64,000 nt of DNA, taken from the NCBI GenBank assembly GCA_947652605.1, contig OX393577.1:32367466-32431465 (forward strand). The letters run 5' to 3'. Below the pieces are notes generated by a model. That model was not told where the DNA came from, did no database searches, and saw only the letters and a list, made by a program, of their open reading frames with translations. This document shows positions 49,263-60,722 of the stretch, in pieces (positions within the stretch are counted from its first letter, which is position 1; the number at the start of each line of letters is the position of its first letter). This DNA comes from Elmis aenea. Lineage: Eukaryota; Arthropoda; Insecta; Coleoptera; Elmidae. Made by a program: the position numbers and the translations under genes.

Positions 49263-49797
49263 ATATAATGCCTAAACATTTTATAAAATTCCAGATTTTA
49301 CATTATGCCTACGACATATGCATAAAATATATAAAATTGTGAATTATTTCAAGAAGAGACAACATAACATGCAAATAATTTGCTTTTTGTGTAATGGTAA
49401 TAAATATAAAACCTTTATACTTTTTTTTAAATTAAATGTTCGGAAAATTGATAAAAAAATTAATAATTTGTTTTTATGAAGCAGTCGTCATTTTTCACTT
49501 TTCCAAGTCTTTTCAATTTTTTAAGGATTTAAGCATCTTTCATACCAAAAATGATTTATATGACATAACCAAATTTATTTTTAAAATCAGAAAAATATTC
49601 TTTTGTAGACTACACCAAACTATTGTTTAAAAAATGCAAAGTTGGTCTCCAAAACAACTTAACTTAAATTATATCAGTGTCTCGAATACAATGTCCAAAA
49701 AATTACCTTTTTTTACAACATTATTTATTTGTCATAGTTGAAAAGATATAATCGTTTGAGAATTTTGTAATTATCATTAAAATTAGTAAAAAATGAT
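49263..49797. other. AT-rich spacer
   Basis: A 64-codon plus-strand frame (49436-49630) is Phe/Lys/Ile-rich and looks like a chance frame in AT-rich DNA. Nothing else was seen. Confidence 0.45.
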
Positions 49798-50416
49798 GTA
49801 TTTATTTATTTATTTATTTACAACGGACAGAACAAAACAGGCCAAGCCCAAATTATGTTCTCGTTGATAATAGAATACATCGGTTGTAAAGTGTGATTAA
49901 ATTAAAATAAGATTACTTTAGAGTAATGTTTAAATGAATGAAATGATAGACTGAATATATCATTCTTTATGAATGTTTGGTTATATGAGTAAAGAATTCT
50001 GTTGATTGGCGAGTTAAAAAAGGCATTTGTGCTACAAGGTGTTATATAAAAGAGAGAATGGTGTCGTATGCCTAATCTCGGTACGTTAAAATTTATTAAT
50101 GATAAAATATTAGGACAATCTATTTTGTAGTTAATAATTTTGTAAAGAAATATTATATCACTAAGTGTTCTACGAGATTTTAAGGAGAGCATGTTTAGGT
50201 CTCTACAATGTTGTTCATATGATTTCTCTGGAAGTTTGTATTTTTTTTGCAAAAATGATATGCATTTCTTTCGAATTCCCTCGATTTTACTATCGTAGGT
50301 GTCATATTGTGGGTTCCATATGATAGAAGCAAAATTTAAAATACTATTAACATAGGAATAATAAAGTGTTCTAATAGCATTAACATTATTGAAATGTTTT
50401 GATTTGTATTAATAAA
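49798..50416 (-). mobile_element. 5'-truncated LINE with (TAAA)n tail
   Basis: Read on the minus strand, the segment holds the 3' part of a reverse-transcriptase ORF, a short 3' untranslated region and a tail of about six TAAA units (TTTA on the plus strand at 49798-49820). The left limit is the tail; the right limit is where the frame stops matching, near 50416. No target duplication was confirmed. It is a different family from the AAT-tailed LINE at 19815 and 46337. Confidence 0.75.
49902..50416 (-). pseudogene. reverse-transcriptase C-terminal region of a LINE
   Basis: The frame is open without a stop for about 170 codons. It opens with the block LYYSYVNSILNFASIIWNPQ, typical of the thumb region after the polymerase core of insect non-LTR reverse transcriptases, continues with IRKKCISFLQKKY, a cysteine-containing LSLKSRR-D-IFLYKIIN-KIDCP segment and ends INFNVPRLGIRHH...NSPINRI. 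The catalytic YxDD motif lies in the missing 5' part. A jockey/CR1-like origin is my inference. It cannot act alone. The intact frame suggests fairly recent insertion. Confidence 0.8.
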
Positions 50417-53288
50417 GTCTTTGGCCAACTATGGCTGTTATCTAAAAAAAGGTAGTTTGTTTCATATTTTTGTAACCACTTATCATAAAAAAATATTGTG
50501 GGGTTTATAAAAATTTTAGTAAAACTATCTAAAATTACTTATTCATAACTTTTTTGTGATTTGTTTAGTTAAACAGATGTTTTTAAAAATCGGTCATTCT
50601 TTAGTTTTTTTTTGCAAAACAATCAGAAGGTTGGTGACACTGGTTAATTCTTTAAATATTAATAAATCTCTTTTGTTATTTTGCCTACTTTGCTAATTTA
50701 ACTGATTTTGTTATAATAAAAAAGTTACCCATGTACCGCCGTAGATAATTATCATTATGTATAAACGGTCTCGCTAAGGTAAAACAATGCGTTTTACATT
50801 TGCAATAATTAATACCTACAATATGTCGGATACACCAAACTTCAGTTATAAACGGTTTTGTATACCAATTTGAAATAACCACAAAATTTAATGTTTTTTT
50901 TTCAAATAACGGCAGCGTTGAGAGTTCCATAAAGCGTCGAACCTCTGTTAGCCTCAGTTGGCTAGGACGCTTTCTACGATTGTGTGTGTTAGTGAAGCCC
51001 AAGAGAATTCCGTGCACCACGTAAATATATCCTTTTAAAAGCAGTTTTCCGCGTTTTTACTTTGCACCAAGGTTCTAGAACATCTACGGGTTAAAACCAT
51101 TTCCTTTTATTCGAAAGAACAATCTTCCACAATCACAAGAAAGCAGACACGCACATACACTAGTGCTTAGTACTATAAACTAATTAAAAGCTACAATAAG
51201 GATGTGATATACGAAACGCTACTTACAACGAACTTGTTTGGTGCCAACTAAATAAATTGTCAGTATGTCGTTAACTGCAAACAATTATTAGGTTGTCAGA
51301 TCCCCTTGAGTATAATTAAAATTTGCTAATGAAACATGCGAATAAAAACAACTTTTAATTGCATATCACATATCGTAAATTGCTTAATTATTAAGACATG
51401 AAAATGGCACCAGATAACTAAAGCATCGAAAGAAAAAGTAGTAATAGTAGTAGTGCAACTTTCTATTTGTCGCAAAAAATAGCATTCTCACACTAATAAC
51501 TGTTATTAACGCATTATAATTGTAAAGAATTATAATAAACGTATATCACATGAGACAAATGTGTTAAGAAAAATACAAAAAGTGTAAAACATATTAACAA
51601 TAAATTAAGCATTTTGATATGATAATAAACTAAATGTTTATAATTATACACGTTACACATCAATATTCTTAAGAATGAGTTGAAACAAATATTGATAAAT
51701 TGTGGCGCACGTACTACGTTTTGAAATTTTAAAATTTGAATTATTGCAATGTTTGGCATTATGTTCGGTGCGGTAATATATTACTTTCATTTCTTGTAGG
51801 AAATAATTAATTTTAAGACATCCTCTATGACAAACACTTTTATTACTTTCAATTGATTTTATCATTTAATGAATGCTGAATTTAAATTGGTAATCTGGGA
51901 CTAAACTGTTATTAAATTTCACTTAAAAATAAATCTTAAGTCGTTCTCATTTTCAAACTTTCAAATTACATTGAAATCAATCGGATCCAAGAATCGAGTA
52001 AGATGTACATACTTTTTATTCTGTGGTCAGTTTTTATTGTTCGTATGTTGCTTATGATCGACTGCCTAGAGCAATGGATAATTTTTACAAACAATTCCAA
52101 AATACAGGCTACACTGAGAAAAATATAAATTGTTGTTTGTGATTCGAGAAGAATAGAAAGTTATTCAGAATTGGAGCCACTTTTTTGCACACCAATCTTA
52201 AACTTAATGACTGAAAAGTAAGATAAAGATCGGAAATAGTAATTTATGATTATAATTTTTTAGTTTCGTATGTATCTATAGATGTATACTAAAATCAATT
52301 TCAATTATATCAGTATTGATTTTGGGTTAAAAATCAAAACACACAATTTTACAGGCTAGTATTAATACAAGATTTACAAAAACCAGTTCCAATTTACAAC
52401 CTGTAACAACGTTTTTTAAACTATTTCTTCGCGACCATCAACTTTAGCTATTTTATTTGAAACTACTTAGTTTCTAAGAGATAAAAATCGTAAAAAACTG
52501 GTTTTTATATTGTCTTTAATTCAAAAGAGTTTCATAAATAAATGTTTGATTAAATAAATAAATACAAAACTTGAAAGTATTTATTGGTTAAGGCGTTAAG
52601 GAAAACCAAAAATTGTTTTAGGCTTCATGGTGATTTCATTTAACATCAGTATATTGTATAAGGAATAGCGCTGACACACTTTTACTCAAAACGCATGATT
52701 TATAATTTTGGATCTCATGTAGGTGACTATTGTATTATACATCTTACCAAATATATTTAACACTTTCTAGTAGTTTAAGTAACACATCTAAAACAGTTAT
52801 TACGATGTATTAGGCAATTGGCTAATATGCAAGATTAATAGGTACTAACTTTTCAGTAATTTAACTTTACCTTATTTAAATAAAATGATTTATTGTTATT
52901 GACCTTTTATTATGTTGTAGTTTATTAAATGTACATAGTTGATGAAAACTTGTTCTTTAATTTTATTATTATTGTAATTAGTATCTCTTTTTAAAGTCCA
53001 AATGAATATATGAATAATTAAATAAATAAATATTTATCGATAAATACATTTTATTGATCAGCAATAATGAATATTTCTATTAATGAAATGTCTTAAAGTT
53101 TGCATTTATAAAACAAGGAGATATTTTGGTGAACAAAAACTTGAAATAAGATGAGTTCTTAATTTTTTTGCCCAAAACAGAACAACTTGAATTGCTGCTG
53201 AATACCGTTTAACACGAAACGATGGGGATAGAAATATTTTTTCTTCTTACAGGAACTTCGTGTTAAAAGAAGTATAAAATAAACTCAC
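50417..53288. other. intergenic or intronic DNA with repeat-like stretches
   Basis: Positions 50660-51060 look repeat-like: CTTTGCTAATTTAAC near 50688 also occurs near 16218. A GC-richer patch at 50912-51022 contains TAGCCTCAGTTGGCTAGGAC, similar to the D-arm/box A of a tRNA, but no box B follows. The 111-codon minus-strand frame there (50685-51020) has no recognisable domain. From 51060 to 53288 I see only AT-rich DNA. Confidence 0.35.
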
Positions 53289-53371
53289 CAATGTTTTTGA
53301 CGTCGTAGCAATAGATTTAAGACGTCCGTTTTCGAAGAATGTCCCACAGCTACTGCTTTAAGTAACTCCAT
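53289..53371 (-). CDS. probable first coding exon, 27 codons plus 2 nt, unknown gene
   Basis: On the minus strand an ATG in strong context (AAAAATGGAG) opens MELLKAVAVGHSSKTDVLNL followed by LLRRQKH and ends at a consensus donor TTG|GTGAGT, phase 2. The exon is markedly GC-richer than its flanks, as real exons are in this window. I do not recognise the protein. The downstream exons should lie at lower coordinates but were not found. It could be an alternative first exon of a gene spanning 44-53 kb or belong to a separate gene. Confidence 0.55.
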
Positions 53372-54260
53372 TTTTACTTAAGTGAAATAGCGCTTAGTTT
53401 ACGCACCAATTTTTCTTTCTTTGCAATGCTAAGAGAGATAAATTAACGAATCTTTTACTTTTTGTGCTTCTAACAATAAGATACAAAATTTTTTCGTGTT
53501 GAGCGATTTTTGTTGAACGTTGAAAGAAAATAAATACTACCCCCGTATTAAAATAATATTCCGATTTTCAAACTTACTTAGAATTATGGAAACAAAAAAC
53601 GATAAAATATTTCCCAATTCATATTGTGAGTTTCATACTAAATATAAGTCAGCTAGTATGCAGTGCTTGCTTCACTCTGTCACCACTAAATGTCATGTGG
53701 CGCTATTCAAAACATTTGAACTTTGAAAGTATAAACAACAATCACCCGCTGCTCACAAATATGTCACTTATTTAAAGTGTTGTTTATATTAAGTAACGCT
53801 AGTATGACTAAGAAATGCAAATTGAAGCCTGAAGAAATTAATGCGATTTTACAAAATTTACTGAAAAACTTTAAAAGTGTTAGACCCATGTATAGGGTTG
53901 CCAGATTTGAAAATATCAAAACCGGGTCAAAAGGGGGTCTGCGCCCCCCAGCCTAGAGAAGGGTCTGAGGAAAGTTAGTAAAAAGCTAATTACAAAAGCC
54001 AGTTTTTAAAGTAATCTCAATCAGGATAAAAATTCTGTAGGGGCGATAGCATCTATAGCCTCTTCTCCTTTGTACCCGCCGCTGAACTTATGCAACCCAT
54101 TACGTATTAATCGCAATTTCTTGGAATTTTGTTGCTAGTTTTAATAAACCGGGATATTCAACAGTCCCGAAACCTCTCAACGGAATACAGGAGTTGTGGT
54201 TTCATGTTGGGAAAATCCCGGAAAACCGGACGTTGACAACCCTACGTATGTACGGTGTTA

Positions 54261-55904
54261 CGAGCCCTGTCCCGCTTCAGTTGGCCCACTTACAAAATTC
54301 TCAATTACTGGCACTCAATCAAGTGAAATTGAAACAATAGTTTAATATAAGTATTTTTTATTTTTCATCAAACATTTTAGAGATGTTTTACACAACCTAA
54401 GACCAACTAAGATATTTAAATTCCACTAAGATAATAAATTAAACAAAAACCGAAAAATAAGCAGTTAGAGAAACTTGGATTATAAAAAATTTACCATTGG
54501 GTAACATCCCCTTTATTTTTAATTATGGCCGTAATTCTTTTAGGCATGGTATTTATTAACTTCTGGCAGTCTTTTGTAGTAAATTTATCCCATATTTCCT
54601 GAACTTTTTGTCTTAGTTCTGGGACTGATCTAGCGGGAGTTACACGTAACCTTTTTTTCATTTCGTGCCAAAGTGTCTCCATGGGGGACAAGTCGGGGCT
54701 GCTCGAAACCCACTCTAAGAGTGGAATAGTATTATCTAGGAACCATGTTAAAGCTTTTTTGACGTATGGCAGGAAACTCCGTCTTGTTGAAAAATAAACT
54801 CCTCTCCAGAGACCAAAGTTTCTACCATTGCTGGTAGCAGAGACTCTTCTAAGACGTTTAAATATTTTGTTGTGTTAACAATGCCATCAATAAAGTGTAG
54901 TTTTCCAACACCTCTTGCAGACATTGAGCCCCACACCAAGACAGATGATACCAATTTTACTTTCCTTTTTAAACAATCTGGATGGTATGCTTCATTTTTT
55001 TTGACGAATAACTCTGCTCTGGCTGTCCCCTACACAAACTTCAAACCGAGACTTATCGCTCCAATGTATGCTGTTCCACTTTTCAGAATTCCAATTCATA
55101 TGTTCTTTTGCCCATTTTCATCTGTTTTTTTTTTGCTTCAGTGTCAACAATGGCTATTCCTTGGCCTAAACAAATGTCATTTTTTTGAAAACCTACATTT
55201 ACACTGCGCCTGCGGTTCAAAAACCAATCCAAATCCTAATTTTTGAGCTTCTCTATGACACGTAGATCTCGAAACACGTTTTCCAACAGCATCAATCCAC
55301 AGTATGCTCAATTGACCATAGTTAGCACGTCTGTTTTCTCTAATTATTCTTTTCAATGCCCGTTTGCCAATGTCTGTTAGTTTAGTTTTTTTTACGTACC
55401 GGGGCTTTGAGGCAATTGAACCATTTGTTTTATGTAACTGCACAATATTTCTGACACTATATCTTGATAAAAATAATAATTTCCCGATTTCGGAATTTAA
55501 TTTTCCGGTTTTTGATAAGTTAATAATGATTAATCGCATTTTTTCATTAATAACTTTTCCTCTGCCCATTTTTTAAGAATAAAGTCGTTTTGACACAAGC
55601 TACTGTCAATAGGCAGCAGTTGTTTTGTCGTGCATTTACGTAACCACCTCGATTGTCATCCAATTTCATAAATAGTACTAGAAATATGTGTACGCATAAT
55701 ATGCGTAATTTTCACCAGTTTCGTTTTTGTCACAAAAACTAAATATTATTGAATACATTTTACTATATGTAGTCAAAAAGGGTTTTAATATCAATATTTA
55801 GCCTAAAAAAATATAAAGGAGCATGTAGTTTTACATTTTTTTGAATATTTTCTTAAGAAATTGAAATTTTATTAGCTGGGCCAACTGAAACGGGACAGGG
55901 CTCG
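54261..55904 (-). mobile_element. full-length Tc1-like element, inactivated
   Basis: The 1644-bp element starts CGAGCCCTGTCCCGCTTCAG and ends with the near-perfect complement (one mismatch over 28 bp), with TA outside both ends (54259-54260, 55905-55906). Length, TA target and transposase type are those of the Tc1 family. It carries a single transposase gene on the minus strand, broken by frameshifts. Nearly intact ends suggest it could still be mobilised by an enzyme supplied from elsewhere. Confidence 0.93.
54491..55569 (-). pseudogene. Tc1-like transposase, frameshifted
   Basis: This was a DDE transposase that binds the inverted ends and moves the element by cut and paste. The start is MGRGKVINEKM at 55569; a paired-like helix-turn-helix region follows (IGKLLFLSRYSVRNIVQLHK, about residues 28-47), then a second DNA-binding segment. 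Catalytic motifs all survive in separate frames: first Asp in WSDKSRFEV, second in FIFQQDGVSCHTS, Glu in SPDLSPMETLW, with exactly 34 residues between the second Asp and the Glu once frames are joined (D34E, the Tc1 signature). Frames break near 55180, at an A run near 55005, and near 54758; the C-terminus ends GDVTQW at 54491. About 340 residues is normal for the family. Few other faults suggest recent death. Confidence 0.92.
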
Positions 55905-56117
55905 TATAAGGACTAGGTGCCGTCGAAAAATATGAGGTGTCGGCGAAAACCGTTTCTCGAATATATTTTAGGAAATAAGTAGCATAGAGTTTAATTATAT
56001 AATTATCTGAAATAAATGATAAAAGTAAGAATTAAAGTGGATTTTTGAAATAGGACAATCATTTCGATTACAAATAAATTACAACAATCGGACAATCATT
56101 TTGATACGGAGGGAATA

Positions 56118-58651
56118 TATGAAATTACATAGTCTTTTTGCGGGACCAAAATATTTTATCATGTTAACCGACTTTTCATGTTAAGCATTTTCGTGTTAAA
56201 TAATTTTCACTGTTCATCGAATAAAAACAGTTAAAGGGAAAAAAGCGCATAGTTTATTTTTTTAGGCGTGTTGTACAATAATTTTAAGTGTGCCGTATAT
56301 TAATTTAAGATTGTATAAATCGGATTTTAGTTTGCATGCACTTTTACATAGGATAAAATTCAACTAAATTACCGAGCTCTTGGTATAATAAATAAATAAA
56401 CAAATTTAAACAGTTTCCGAATATCCAATTAATTAATTATTTAAAATTTAATTGCAAAAAATAGCAAAACATTTTGATACATTTTTTATTAACCAAGAAA
56501 AATTTAAAAGTCATTATGTAGTATGTTGTTTATTTTATAATACTATTACAACAATCTTATACGGCCAATTTAGTAACAATGTAGGTATGTATTTATGTAT
56601 TCTCTGAGACTAAACAAACATGTAAAAGTTCGATTTACTCATTAGTTTGTAATCGGCTAATATCGTCTCTTTTATGTAGCAGATACCTACTTTGTGTGCC
56701 ACATAAAATAACAGACATTATTTGCATTTTAATGAACAACAATAAAAAAATTAAAAAGGTTCACTTATAAACGTTCATAGATTAGGCTAGTTATTTTGAA
56801 AGCAAAAAGATGAAAATTTGCTTTTGTCATATTTAGATGTATGTTTCCTTATTATTTCAAAATTTCCATACATTTTAAGTGAAGAGTCAGTTTTAAATTT
56901 GATTTTCGTTTAGTTCAATGATCAACTTGTGTAACTTGTCACGTTAACTGCGTATTTTTTGTAAGTTTCCATTGTAATTTACTAAATACGTTAAAATACG
57001 ACTAGAATATTCACAATAAATTCATATAAATATAAAGTAGGAAATTATTTCATTGCAAATTATTGGTTTTATATTTAATTGATATTTAAAACTTAAATAT
57101 TGAAATGGCAATTGTTTAATTTTGCCGACTAATTACATATTGATAAATTTGACAACCACACACATTAACACAAGCAATGTATGCACTAACGCACATATCG
57201 CAAAGCTAAACCAGTAATTAACTCAACATTGGTGTAACCATTTTCATAATTCAAACCTTAATACGCCAGTTGTTACTGTTAATCATATTACAGTAAGGGA
57301 GAAATTTACCAGAATTACGTACAATTACAAATTACGTATTTCATCTATTTATTGCTAAATAACGAATAATAATAATTGTAGTAGTATAATTAACACAAAA
57401 ATGCGTATTGTTTGTTGTATGGGGTTAAAAAAACAAAATTCACCGCGCTTAAAAGCAAAAAAACTATTTTGATAAGCGGATTTTTGTAATATTTTGCATT
57501 TCTGGACTTTATAAAATAACAAAATAAATCGTCATAATTTATTAAGCACCACTGTACTATGATACTTTTACCTTGTACTTTATTAATTCGCTACTAAAGA
57601 AGATGATACCCGAAAGCATTCCAAACAATATGAAAAATAACAATTAAATTAAATGAATTCGAGATGTATTACGTTTCAGAAATGTACAATAATATTTTAG
57701 CTATAATTGGCTATATATTTATAATGTGAAACAAGTTGTTTCAAATAACTTATGCTGCAACCACCTTAAGTAAAGCAAAGGACGAACGTACATATATTAC
57801 ATGTAGTTACTGAGCTGCTTTAGCAACAACTAGAATTAACCCATAATTTGTTTTTGACTACTTCACTGCGACGTTTCGCTTTCACAATAAACGTAAATTT
57901 AATGAAATTTGGAACGTGTAATATTACACTCAAGTTGAGATTATTTTCTTTATGGGTGGTGTAAAATTTAAAATAAATGTTCGTTTGCGAATTCATTTAA
58001 AAATTGAGCAAAATAACACTTAAAATGATGCTGGGAAAAACGTCGTTCTGCACATTTAGGATGTAATATTGAACTATCTTTCAGGTCAATAATGATACTG
58101 TGTAGATGTAATGACGGTTCTCGCCATTATTAAAACGACACTTTCGTTTTATTGATTATTATATAAAGCCGACAGTAAAAAAATTACGTTATGAACATTA
58201 TTACATTATTTTTAACAATACAGGTGAGACTTTATTTTTATTAACTTTTCTGTGCTATAGTTTTCTTTGACTAGGTACCAGTAAATAAAAAAATGGTGTC
58301 GGATCAATTGTTTATTCGTGTAAGTAAACTCTTTCTAAATTAATCGTTTGCAATTTGCGGTTACTTTAATCAACAAAAACTAGTTTATGTTTGTGGTACA
58401 TGTGAAGATGTTTCTTTACGCTGAGTTGTACAATTACATTTTATGTATAATTACAATATTGAGAATATATCTAAAGTTTATTATAAGCAAGTGCCACTTC
58501 AGAATCGAATATTGTCACTTACTAACATTTATTTAATTTTCGATTTACAAAAAAACTCTACACTTTTGTATTATCTAAAAATGTGCAATTAATTTTGTAC
58601 AATCTATATTCGTTACATTTCATTGAGCGTGTCCAATTTATCTGGGTCATT
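56118..58651. other. AT-rich spacer
   Basis: No gene or repeat end was supported. A possible plus-strand micro-gene starting at 58191 was considered and not called (see rejected items). Confidence 0.45.
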
Positions 58652-58822
58652 TTATTTGTAGAAATGTCCCTCTACAAGCGGATTATGTTGCTGCTTGCGA
58701 GGATATAACTGGATTAACATTTGGATGGCTTCAGCACCAATGCTCACTGCATCACAGTTCATAATCACAAGCTGAACATCGATACCTTTATTTAAATTAT
58801 GATTTCTACAGAGTTTACTACA
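58652..58822 (-). CDS. possible terminal coding exon, unknown gene
   Basis: The minus strand is open for 56 codons here and markedly GC-richer than the surroundings. The best part reads GIDVQLVIMNCDAVSIGAEA, then IQMLIQLYPRKQQHNPL and VEGHFYK before TAA. The stop overlaps an AATAAA polyadenylation signal, as expected for a last exon. Acceptor choices are TTCTGTAG (exon from 58805) or GTTCAG (exon from 58771). I do not recognise the protein. The plus strand is also open here (33 to 37 codons), so the strand is not certain. It may belong with the block at 59437-59580. Confidence 0.4.
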   Translation of the reverse strand, partial: CSKLCRNHNLNKGIDVQLVIMNCDAVSIGAEAIQMLIQLYPRKQQHNPLVEGHFYK

Positions 58823-59436
58823 TTAATCAACATCAATTACTAGCTTACTTATTGCATAAGTTACCACATGAACGAATGGTGAAAAATGAGGTATGCAATA
58901 CACATGATAATTGTGTCAATTTATGGTTAGGTATTGGGTAATTTGGAAATAATTAAGAACAGCAGAGTGCAAGGACTAAAATGATTTATTTGCACATGTC
59001 GTACGCTCTATATACCAAACCAATATATATTTGGTAACAATGACGTGGATCTAATCTATTTCACATAAATTTTTAAAACAAATAATATCGTTCAAGTGGC
59101 CATCGATCAATTTAGTTCCGGGTTTAAATTTATTTTTTAACGTCGACTGTTTTAAATAAAAGAAAGGTACCTTAATGACAAACGGATATCAACAAAGTCG
59201 AAATCAATTTTTTGGCACAAAACTATTTTTGCATTTTAAATTACCTAATAGGTACAGAACTTGTTAAAAACCTCGAGTAAATTAAATAAATCTACAACAT
59301 TAAATAAAAAATTCGTAATTTACAACGCGTATAACAAATGCTGTTGCATACTTTGGTTGTTTTATTTATTTCCTTCGGTTGTCATCGAAGGTCAAAATTA
59401 TATAGAAAAATGCGATTCGTTAAAATGCCTTTTTGA

Positions 59437-59580
59437 TCAAATGCGGTTCGAGTTATTTCCATAAATTAACATTTCGATAACATGTTTTCTAACAATTGCG
59501 GTTCGGTCAATTTTCCTAGATCCATTGCACGTACAAGCAGATTCCTTTGTAACCGCTTCTATAGCAATTTTTACCTCCAT
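59437..59580 (-). CDS. possible coding exon or small ORF, unknown
   Basis: From ATG at 59580 the minus strand reads MEVKIAIEAVTKESACTCNG then SRKIDRTAIVRKHVIEMLIY, stopping at 59437. Composition is coding-like. A donor-like GTACGT lies after codon 15 (exon end 59535, phase 1). Joining there to position 58785 keeps the frame of the 58.7-kb block, but that acceptor (AATAAAG) is poor. Without splicing it would be a 47-residue protein. A longer plus-strand frame overlaps it (59261-59464), rich in Cys and aromatic residues and less convincing. Confidence 0.3.
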   Translation of the reverse strand: MEVKIAIEAVTKESACTCNGSRKIDRTAIVRKHVIEMLIYGNNSNRI

Positions 59581-60714
59581 AATGGCAAACGAGTAACAAA
59601 AAATTGAGCAACTTCTAGTTTAGTTGATTGATAAAAGCCAGTCACCGACACAACCTGTACCTTGATACATGATAGAAACTGTAATTAACATTTTTTCAAT
59701 CTCAAGCTATATGTATTATAATTATTGGTAAGCAAATAAAATTAGAACTTATTGCAATTATTTAGGACACACATTTTCTAAATACCAGTATATTTAATGA
59801 AACTATATTAGAAATCATTAATGCATAACACGATAAAGGTTGTAATTACTAGTACTTGCAGGTCAAGAATATCCAGTTTTTAATATCTAAGGACAAAAAC
59901 TTTTTAAACTGATTTCTCCTTAGAGTATGGAATAAAAACTTAAAACCATTTTTTGTTAATTACTACGTTAAAATTCGTGACTGAACACCATTCACTACAC
60001 TGAATGATTATTGCTAAAAAATCAAATCACCCAAGTAAACTATTTTACTGGAATTGTTAACAATAATAATAATAATAATAGCGCCCACCAAACAAAAATT
60101 ACTGTACGTTTAATTTTGTTTTTTTTTTGTATTAAAATAACAGCAACTTAAGCGATTTAAATCATATCATAATTAATTTCAAAATAAATTGAAGCTCTTA
60201 GTAAATGGCCTGCTGTTAAAATTTATACGAAAACTCTGAAATTTACATATCGAAAGACTCGTATTGTTATTTTACTTTATGCAAAATTTCCCTCTCTTGA
60301 AGTAGCATCAGCTACTGAAACGATGGTTATTAATAATTTGTGCATAAATCATAATTTTCTTGATGTCTTTTAAACTTATTTATATTCTGATTATACATTT
60401 TTTTGAATACGACCTCTTGTCTTTTCATCATTCACAAGTTATTTTTTGTGTTGCTAACGATATGTCGAGCTGTCACTTAATTGATAAAACAGAACTACAC
60501 AAAATCGTAATAAAAATATGAGGAAGGAAATGTAAAAGTGGGCAAATGAAATTATTTAACATACATAAATTAAATAACGCATCTGACTTTGCAAATATTC
60601 GTATTGGGCGGGGCCTGGCATCTATTTTTTAAATTTTACTTTACTACCTTAGAGCATACAACGACAGTGTTTGGGTTTTATCAATCAACAAACGATTTCT
60701 TGATAAACTTGTAC
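59581..60714. other. AT-rich spacer with an AAT microsatellite
   Basis: Contains about six AAT units at 60062-60080. No LINE sequence is attached to it, so it is treated as a simple repeat. No gene was seen. Confidence 0.5.
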
Positions 60715-60722
60715 ATTATAAG

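Larger units (their letters stand above)
53561..56115. repeat. dispersed repeat family R2, copy 2, split by a Tc1 element
   Basis: Segments 53561-54260 and 55905-56115 together match the uninterrupted copy at 31219-32075. The break falls between GTACGGTGT and the CCGTCGAAAAATATGA block, which are adjacent in the other copy apart from a few bases. Inner ends GGGTTGCCAG (about 53906) and its near complement (about 54230) again suggest a smaller inverted-repeat unit inside. No protein recognised. Confidence 0.8.

Noticed and set aside
50936..50980. tRNA-like D-arm sequence TAGCCTCAGTTGGCTAGGAC
   Set aside because: No matching acceptor stem, anticodon arm or GGTTCGA-type box B follows, so neither a tRNA nor a SINE head can be supported.
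50685..51020. 111-codon minus-strand frame
   Set aside because: No recognisable domain or splice sites; the first third lies in a GC-richer patch and the rest in AT-rich repeat-like DNA. Treated as a chance frame.
54872..55246. 124-codon plus-strand frame
   Set aside because: It lies antisense to the Tc1 transposase and has no family resemblance; it is a shadow of the broken gene.
58191..58775. Three-exon plus-strand micro-gene (58191-58223, 58275-58319, 58662-58775) giving a 63-residue peptide
   Set aside because: The splice sites are acceptable and phases fit, but the peptide is not protein-like in its last exon, and the opposite strand there gives a more convincing frame ending at a polyadenylation signal.
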